Shown here: positions 16,787 through 22,293 of the stretch, piece by piece
Layout: each line of letters begins with the position of its first letter
Numbering within the stretch: position 1 is the first letter of the stretch
DNA from: Chara braunii
Taxonomy: Eukaryota > Streptophyta > Charophyceae > Charales > Characeae
NCBI GenBank assembly: GCA_003427395.1
Contig: BFEA01000232.1
Location: 361,679-383,971, forward strand
Direction: 5' to 3'
Length of the DNA: 22,293 nucleotides
Notes under the pieces: generated by a model
Told to the model about the DNA's origin: nothing
Seen by the model: the letters and a program-made list of their open reading frames with translations, nothing else
Databases searched by the model: none
Program-made: the position numbers and the translations under genes

Positions 16787-18088
16787 ATGGCCCTAACTTC
16801 AACACAATGGCGGGCCTTGTTAGATGCAGCCGGNGATGCTGAGAAACCACATCTGCAAGCACTCTTGGATGGTGCTATAAAACGGGAACAGGAGACAGAG
16901 AAGGAGAGGGAGGAGACCCTGCTAAGAAGGCAAGTGGCTCTCCTAGAGACTGTCCCCTCACTTACCGAAGTGCAGTGTGGGGAACAGTTGCAGTCCATAC
17001 TCACAGCCTTGGTTCAAGTCCGGAATCTTGAGGACCATACCACTCAGATCGCTGAAGTTTTTGCGAAGCTGCAGACTCTTCAGGATGATCTGACTGAGAT
17101 GACCCGCAAGTACCATGACTTGACCAAGGAGGTGGCTGACCTACGACAAGCCCAAGTGGCCAACCCTCTCCCTCTACCCCATGGGACCGGAGCTGCATTC
17201 GAAACTACTTCTGCCCCTCTTACCGTATCTTCTTCTACCTCTTCTTCGAGTGTGATGGTAACCTCCTCAGGACCTGCAGCAGGTGCAGATTCCACTGTTG
17301 CTGTAACAAGCAATGAGGCTGGAACCTCTGCAATTGCTGCAGCCCCAAGACCGGAACCAGCTGCTGCTGGTCCCAGCCACGCCAGTCCCTATGTGGACCG
17401 GAAGGCGGTTCAAATACCGTCCAAGTACGATGGCAAGGAAAACATCGAGTCCTGGATCGGCTCCATAAGGGCCTACTTTGAGATCCTGGGGACTCAAGCT
17501 GAGACCCAGACAGTTATCATGGGTATGAATGTCGAGCCAGTCGTACGGGGCTTCCTAGAAGTCCAAGCAACGCGATCTGGGTTTCAAAAGTCTGCACTAG
17601 CCAACTGGCTAAGGTCCACCCCAGTTGCCTCCCTTGAAGAACTCCTTATCTCAGAATACCAAGATCCACACGTTGCTGCTAAAACGAGGATTCAACTGGA
17701 TAAAGTAAAGCACAACAAGTGGAATGGCTCCATGAAAAGCCTGCAGACCTATCTGAGCAAGCTGTTTGCCACTCCTGGTTTGGAATTGTCCACTCAATCT
17801 TGCTTAGATGTAGTCAAGGGCGCGGTTCCAACTAACTTCACTAGTCGCCTGGGCAGGGACTACATTGCTTATACTGACTGGCTTGCCTTAATGAAGGATG
17901 TAGTCAGTCTGGAGGTCATGGACCTCGTTAGCACGGCAGGCAGCAAAAAGCCCATGGGCGGCAGACGGTTCAAGGGCAGCAACCATTTTGTTGTGCATGA
18001 CCTGCTGGAGGCCGAAGGAGAAGCCGATGCGGTTGACCCCACTCTTGGTGACGACCAAGAACAATACTGCTTGTTCTTCAGCCCATGA
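16787..18088 (+). CDS. Gag polyprotein of the right chromovirus
   Basis: The frame is open for 434 codons from ATG 16787 (MALTSTQWRALLDAA), or for 503 from ATG 16577. An N-terminal helical region with a long charged coiled coil (EKEREETLLRRQ and onward, to about 17150) is followed by a Ser/Thr/Ala-rich linker (about 17200-17390). A capsid domain starting VQIPSKYDGKENIESWIGSI matches the retrotrans_gag layout, with WLRSTPVASLEELLISEYQD further on. The frame ends at TGA 18086-18088, where the sense continues in the next frame toward the zinc knuckle. The true gag is therefore longer, or the shift is a lesion. The protein would assemble the particle. One unknown base (16833) lies in codon 16. 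Confidence 0.7.
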   Translation: MALTSTQWRALLDAAXDAEKPHLQALLDGAIKREQETEKEREETLLRRQVALLETVPSLTEVQCGEQLQSILTALVQVRNLEDHTTQIAEVFAKLQTLQDDLTEMTRKYHDLTKEVADLRQAQVANPLPLPHGTGAAFETTSAPLTVSSSTSSSSVMVTSSGPAAGADSTVAVTSNEAGTSAIAAAPRPEPAAAGPSHASPYVDRKAVQIPSKYDGKENIESWIGSIRAYFEILGTQAETQTVIMGMNVEPVVRGFLEVQATRSGFQKSALANWLRSTPVASLEELLISEYQDPHVAAKTRIQLDKVKHNKWNGSMKSLQTYLSKLFATPGLELSTQSCLDVVKGAVPTNFTSRLGRDYIAYTDWLALMKDVVSLEVMDLVSTAGSKKPMGGRRFKGSNHFVVHDLLEAEGEADAVDPTLGDDQEQYCLFFSP

Positions 18089-18350
18089 GTCTGACGCAGA
18101 TAACGAAGAAGAAAATTTTTCTGCCTTTAAAAAGACTGTCAACACTAAGGGACCGAATCGGAGTGCCGGAAAGAGTTATGTCCAACTCCCCAAAGGAGTT
18201 AAGATCCCGCCTAAACCGGAGGATGCATCTACCAAACCATGGGTTGACCTTCGGATCACAGAGAATGACTAGCGGGGCAGACTCAAGAAGGGGGTTTGCC
18301 TGCATTGCCAAAAGCCAAATCATAAAGTTTAAGACTGTTATAGGCTGCAG
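18072..18350 (+). pseudogene. Nucleocapsid part with CCHC zinc knuckle, interrupted (right element)
   Basis: In the +1 frame relative to gag the sense reads SSAHESDADNEEENFSAFKK and onward to WVDLRITEND, then TAG (18270-18272). The same frame continues GRLKKGVCLHCQKPNHKV, TAA (18330-18332), DCYRLQG. The cysteines at 18297 and 18306, the histidine at 18321 and the cysteine at 18336 make a CX2CX4HX4C knuckle, which binds the element RNA. The TAA sits inside the knuckle. The following sense (KPESGVESNSANSS) is in the pol frame, so a second frame change lies near 18350 and cancels the first. The paired shifts look like two small indels in a single gag-pol frame. Confidence 0.7.
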
Positions 18351-20725
18351 GGAAACCAGAATCGGGCGTAGAGTCAAACTCAGCAAACTCTTCAGCAAGG
18401 GAGGCTGGCTCTGTTGAAGATCAGCAGCCCTCCCATGAAGCCCAACCATCTGCTGAAGGCAAGGCAGCGGTAAGTAATGTATTGTATGACGAGCCTTGGG
18501 AGGAGTCTGAGATGATTGACTTCCACTACCACTTGGAGCATTGGGCTGAAATGAAACAGCAGCGGGCCCAAGGGACAGTGAAGTTAATCTTCTTTAAACT
18601 TCTCATCAACCACCGCTATCTCCGTGTGTTAGTTGATTGTGGTGCTACAACTAACTTCATGTCACCACATGGGATACGCAAGGTGGGCTTGGGGATGAAG
18701 CAAGTGGCCCTGCAGAACCCTTGCCGGACCCAAGTTGGCAACAAAGAAGTTGTCTCTTCAACACATGCAGTCAAAGGTGTGCGCACTACCTTTGACAAAG
18801 GTAAGACTGTCACCCATGCACTGAACTTCTTTGTCCTTGACAAGTGCCCCTTCGACGCTGTCCTTGTCTTGGGCTGGTTGCAGTCCCAATGCGAATGGAC
18901 CAAGTGGAAGGAGTCCCTTTTCATGGTCAAAGATGCTCAGGGGAACGAGCTTCCTGTCCTCTTGGATGAGAAGCGCGAATCCCCAGTGACTTTTCTAAAT
19001 GCATTGAAGTTCTGCAAGAAGTGGCGCAAGCACAAAGAGGAAGAACAGTTGTATGTTGCCTTTGTTCGTCCCGCTCTTGTGCCTTCTACTTTTGCGGCTA
19101 ATACCACTACTACTTCGATTGATGAATCTACTTCTGGTACTTCTACTACTAACACCTCTATCTCTCTATCCTCTAATAGTCCGAATGATCCTACTCCAGA
19201 TTCGGTCGTCTCTATACGCGATTTGCGACCGGGCTTTGGTGATCCCTTTGCTGATTCCCCACCCCCACCTGTCCCATCAGACATCCAAGCCCTCCTCGAT
19301 CGGTTTCCAGAAGTCTTGGCCGAGCCACGTGGAGTCCCCACGCGACCGGTTCGACACACCATCGAGTTGGTCGAGGGTGCTGTTCCTCGAAAGGGCTGCG
19401 TGTACCGTATGGCACCCGGCGAGTTGGAGGAACTCCGGCGGCAGATCGATGAGATGATTGACGAAAGGTGGATCAAACCAAGTGAATCTGAATTTGGTGC
19501 TCCTGTGTTGTTTGTGCCAAAGAAAGGAGGCAAACTCCGCATGTGTATTGACTATCGCAGTCTAAACCGCATCACAAGAAAGAATGCTTGTCCATTGCCT
19601 CGTATAGATGACTTGCTTGGTGCTGCAGGCGGGTGCAAGGTCTTCTCCACGATCGATCTCAAGTCTGGCTACCACCAGATTGGAGTCGATCCTGCGGACC
19701 AGCACAAGACTGCGTTCAAGACGCGCGATGGGCTTTATGAGTTCACCGTAATGCCCTTCGGTCTTACGAACGCAACAGCCACGTTCCAAAGCCTCATGGA
19801 CAAGGTCCTCCGCGAACAGATTGGCCGGTTCGTGGTAGTGTACCTGGACGATTTCCTGATTTTCAGCAAGTCCATGGAGGAACACCTCAAGCATCTTGAG
19901 GAGGTACTTGCCATCCTCAAGAAGACGCAGCTCCATCTCAACTTGGAGAAATCTGAGTTTGGGAGGGATAGCGTCATCTATCTTGGGAACCGGTTGTCTG
20001 CAACAGGCCTAGAGCCTGAGGCAACCAAGATTGAGGTCATACGCGATTGGCCTCAGCCTGTGAACATTTGTGAATTGCGTTCTTTTCTTGGTCTCGCGTT
20101 GTACTATCGGAAGTTTGTACCCCGTTTTTCTATCATTGCTCATCGATTGTCGCGACTAACCAGCAAGAATGTGTCTTATTCCTGGGATGCCACGTGTACG
20201 GAAGCATTTCGAACTCTCAAGGAAGCCTTGGTAAGTTATCCGGTACTCCGCATTGCAGACCCTTAACTGACCTTCGTAGTTACTACGGATGCAAGTCAGT
20301 ATGGGATCGGTGCGGTGCTGCAACAAGATGACGGCGATGGCGTGCGGCCACTCGAGTACTACAACAAACAAATGCCCAGCGTAAAGGTAGCCACTTCCAC
20401 CTACATGCGCGAGCTCTACGCTTTGCGCATGGCGTTGGATCACTGGAAACATTACCTGTTGGGACGCCACTTCAAAGTGTTCTCAGATCATGAGACCTTG
20501 AAGTGGATCAAAATGCAAACTACTCTGTCCCCTACCTTGCTTCGCTGGTCTCATGAGATTGACATCTTTGATTTTGAATTGAGGCATAAAAAGGGCTGTT
20601 ACAATCGAGTCGCTGATGCTTTGTCTCGCCACCTTGAGTACATGACTTGCCTTGTGAAATCCTATGGCCTCCGGAAGAAATTGAAGGAGGAACTCGTAGA
20701 GCAGACAGCCAAGGATCCGGAACTT
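18345..20725 (+). pseudogene. Pol: protease, reverse transcriptase and RNase H (right element, one internal stop)
   Basis: The frame is open from about 18345. The longest uninterrupted part ends at TAA 20264-20266, then continues in frame to 20725. Protease: VLVDCGATTNFMS, with the catalytic Asp at 18635-18637 and Cys in place of the usual Ser/Thr. Linker: EEQLYVAFVRP, then a Ser/Thr/Pro-rich stretch. RT: WIKPSESEFGAPVLFVPKKG, MCIDYRSLN, FSTIDLKSGYHQIGVD, MPFGLTNATATFQ and VVVYLDDFLIFSK (YLDD at 19841-19852). RNase H: TTDASQYGIGAVLQ (Asp at 20288-20290), YMRELYALRMALDHW and FSDHETLKW, then ADALSRH. The premature TAA lies just before the RNase H active site (ADP-stop-LTFVVTTDAS) and probably replaces a serine TCA. 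Apart from that one stop the domains are complete. Confidence 0.9.
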
Positions 20726-20769
20726 AGTAGTCAGCCTGATTTCCACGAGTATGGAGGAACCCCTCAAAC

Positions 20770-21921
20770 CGTGCCAAGCCCGACAAGCTACAATCATTGC
20801 CGATCCCCACCCACCGGTGGCAGTCCATCTCAATGGACTTCGTTTGTGGTCTCCCCAAGACTGACTGCAGACATGATTGCATCTATGTCATTGTTTGTCG
20901 CCTGACTAAACACGCCTACTTCATCCCTTGCACCACATCGCACAGTGCCAGGGACACCGCCACCCTCTTCTTCGACCATGTCGCACGCCATCACGGTCTC
21001 CCCGAGAACATCATTAGCGACCGTGATCCTCGCTTCCTTTCACAATTCTGGAAACACCTCTTTAAAGCCTACGAAACCACGCTCAAGTGTAACACTGCAT
21101 TCTACCCACAGACCGATGGACAAACCGAGAAGATGAACGATACTCTCCAACGAATCCTGAGGAAGTATTGTCATCCACATCAACACGGTTGGGATCAGTT
21201 GCTCACCGCCGCCGAGATCGCCTATAACAATGTCGTTTGTCCTTCCACTGGCACGACTCTATTCTACCTCGACGTTGGCTATCATCCGCCCTTGCCCTCC
21301 GACTTCTTGCTCCCCTCGCAACTCAACCCCTCCACCCCCTGCCCTTCTCTCAATGAATGGGTAGCAACAATGAACAGACTCCTTAGAGAAGCAACCGAAG
21401 CCCTTGAAAGAACACAAGAACAACAAGCAAACATGACTAACAAACACAGACGTGACGTGTCATTCGAAGTAGGGGACAAAGTNTGGCTCCCCGTCAAACG
21501 CTTTGAACCCGAACACGGCGTGTCCAAGAAACTCTCGAACAAGTGGCTCGAACCCTTCCNCGNCATTGAACAAACCTCCCCCGTCAACTACAAACTCCAA
21601 CTTCCGCCTGACATGAGCCGTGTCCTCCCGGTCTTCCACGTAGAATACCTAAAAGAATACCATGAATCCCCACCCCAATTCGCTGACTGCCCTTACCCCA
21701 GACCTCCACCGATCATGCTCCCCACAAGCCTANAATTTGTAGTAGAATCCATCATAGGTCGACGAACCACACAAGTATCAGACCATCTGGAACCANTCAC
21801 AGAATACAAAGGTAAATGGACTGGATACCCTGACGAAGAATCCACATTGGAACCTCTTCCTAACCTTAAGAATGCTATGAAACTTGTTTGCGCCTATGAT
21901 TGTGCTCACCCTATATCCTAG
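20770..21921 (+). pseudogene. Integrase core, GPY/F module and chromodomain (right element; zinc finger missing)
   Basis: The frame is shifted relative to RNase H and reads RAKPDKLQSLPIPTHRWQSI before the core. The catalytic triad is present: Asp of SMDFVCGLP (20836), Asp of SDRDPRF (21019) and Glu of DGQTEKMNDTL (21127), the last two separated by exactly 35 residues (DDX35E). FEVGDKxWLPVKRFEPEHG and LPVFHVEYLKEY form the GPY/F module. FVVESIIGRRTTQVSDHLEP, then EYKGKWTGYPDEESTLEPL and NLKNA, form a chromodomain (about 21730-21870) before TAG at 21919-21921. Chromodomains tether the integrase to marked chromatin. The His-His-Cys-Cys finger expected between RNase H and the core is not in the 45 bases available (20726-20770), so it has been deleted. 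Several single N bases are present. Confidence 0.88.
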
Positions 21922-22293
21922 ATACATAATAAAACTCAAACCCTAAACCCTTGCATAAACCTTGCCTTGACCCCACCAAAACCCCGCATTCCTGCTCTAT
22001 ACACACCCTTGCCTCTTGAACCCCCCTCTAGCNGATCCGCTCTTGCCTCCACCGTGCCCCGTTCTATCCTTGTCTCTCTTGTCCAAGTTCTCTATGTGGC
22101 CCTGTGCGTCGCNGNCGATAATGGATCTAATGGCAAGCGCACGAGGACGATGGCATGCTGCAGCTCAGTACGAGGATATCAGACAGCTGGTTGGCNACCA
22201 TGCTGTTCCCTTTGGCCGGCGCCTTGGACTCGCAGACTTCTGGAGCAGCACCTCTGACATGGACATCAAGATCAGTCTGCGACCTGCTATCCG
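21922..22293 (+). other. 3' untranslated part of the right element; no gene seen
   Basis: The text is C-rich and begins with AATAAAACTC, then AAACCCTAAACCC (21938-21950), a plant telomere-type word. The open frame near 21967-22257 has unknown bases and no known domain. No polypurine tract or LTR start is visible before the window ends. Confidence 0.5.

Larger units (their letters stand above)
15238..22293 (+). mobile_element. Ty3/gypsy chromovirus, nearly intact but inactivated (right element, 3' end outside window)
   Basis: PBS, leader, gag, CCHC knuckle, protease, RT, RNase H, integrase and chromodomain follow in the Ty3/gypsy order. Lesions I can see are a frame change near 18080, TAG at 18270, TAA at 18330, a second frame change near 18350, TAA at 20264, and loss of the integrase zinc-finger region with a frame change near 20730-20770. 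Catalytic residues of protease, RT, RNase H and integrase are otherwise in place. The copy is much younger than the left relic. No 3' LTR or polypurine tract is visible before the window ends. Confidence 0.9.

Overview
This is nuclear DNA from a eukaryote and is almost entirely repeat-derived. I found no host protein-coding gene, tRNA or rRNA that I could support. A plant-lineage (streptophyte) genome is indicated by a primer-binding site complementary to initiator-Met tRNA (15238-15249), by Ty3/gypsy pol with a C-terminal chromodomain (chromovirus type), and by CCCTAA and AAACCCTAAACCC telomere words. From memory, the coiled-coil gag and the protease-RT linker style of the left element resemble retroelements of the charophyte alga Chara. 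That assignment is a guess that I could not test.

Layout. (1) 1-2460: low-complexity and repeat-rich DNA. It holds a GA-rich run, three TGACGTGGCAC words, copy A of a 250-bp structured repeat (859-1109), a CpG-rich stretch, an (AG)28 microsatellite and a cluster of TTGACC words. (2) 2462-8012: an old Ty3/gypsy relic. Gag, protease, RT, RNase H, integrase and a chromodomain-like tail can all be recognised in order, but they are split by stops and frameshifts. The RT fingers are deleted and several catalytic residues are lost. A roughly 213-bp piece of a group II intron reverse transcriptase (7241-7453, minus strand) sits inside the integrase C-terminus. (3) 8013-10393: purine-rich, non-coding-looking DNA with LTR-like signals, including a polypurine tract at 9507-9523 followed by TG, and a CCAAT/TATA pair near 9790. 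(4) 10394-11783: a 53-bp pyrimidine-rich satellite with a 7-unit (371-bp) higher-order period, interrupted by an assembly gap (11061-11221). (5) 11784-14940: a (CT)n tract, purine-rich DNA, a probable LTR (13157 to about 13950) that ends in copy B of the 250-bp repeat, and a GGTACC-rich stretch. (6) about 14941-22293: a second, much younger Ty3/gypsy chromovirus, with LTR end, PBS, leader containing a telomere-repeat hairpin, gag, zinc knuckle, protease, RT, RNase H, integrase and chromodomain. It carries only a few lesions: two frame changes in the gag-pol junction, three premature stops and a missing integrase zinc-finger region. Its 3' LTR lies beyond the right edge.

Both elements are read left to right and would have worked the same way. 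Gag forms the particle, protease cuts the polyprotein, RT/RNase H copies RNA primed by tRNA, and integrase inserts the DNA, with the chromodomain probably steering it to heterochromatin. Neither is complete enough to work alone. The observations I would chase first are the antisense group II intron RT fragment, the twin 250-bp repeat with its conserved 12-bp stem, and the telomeric hairpin in the leader of the younger element.
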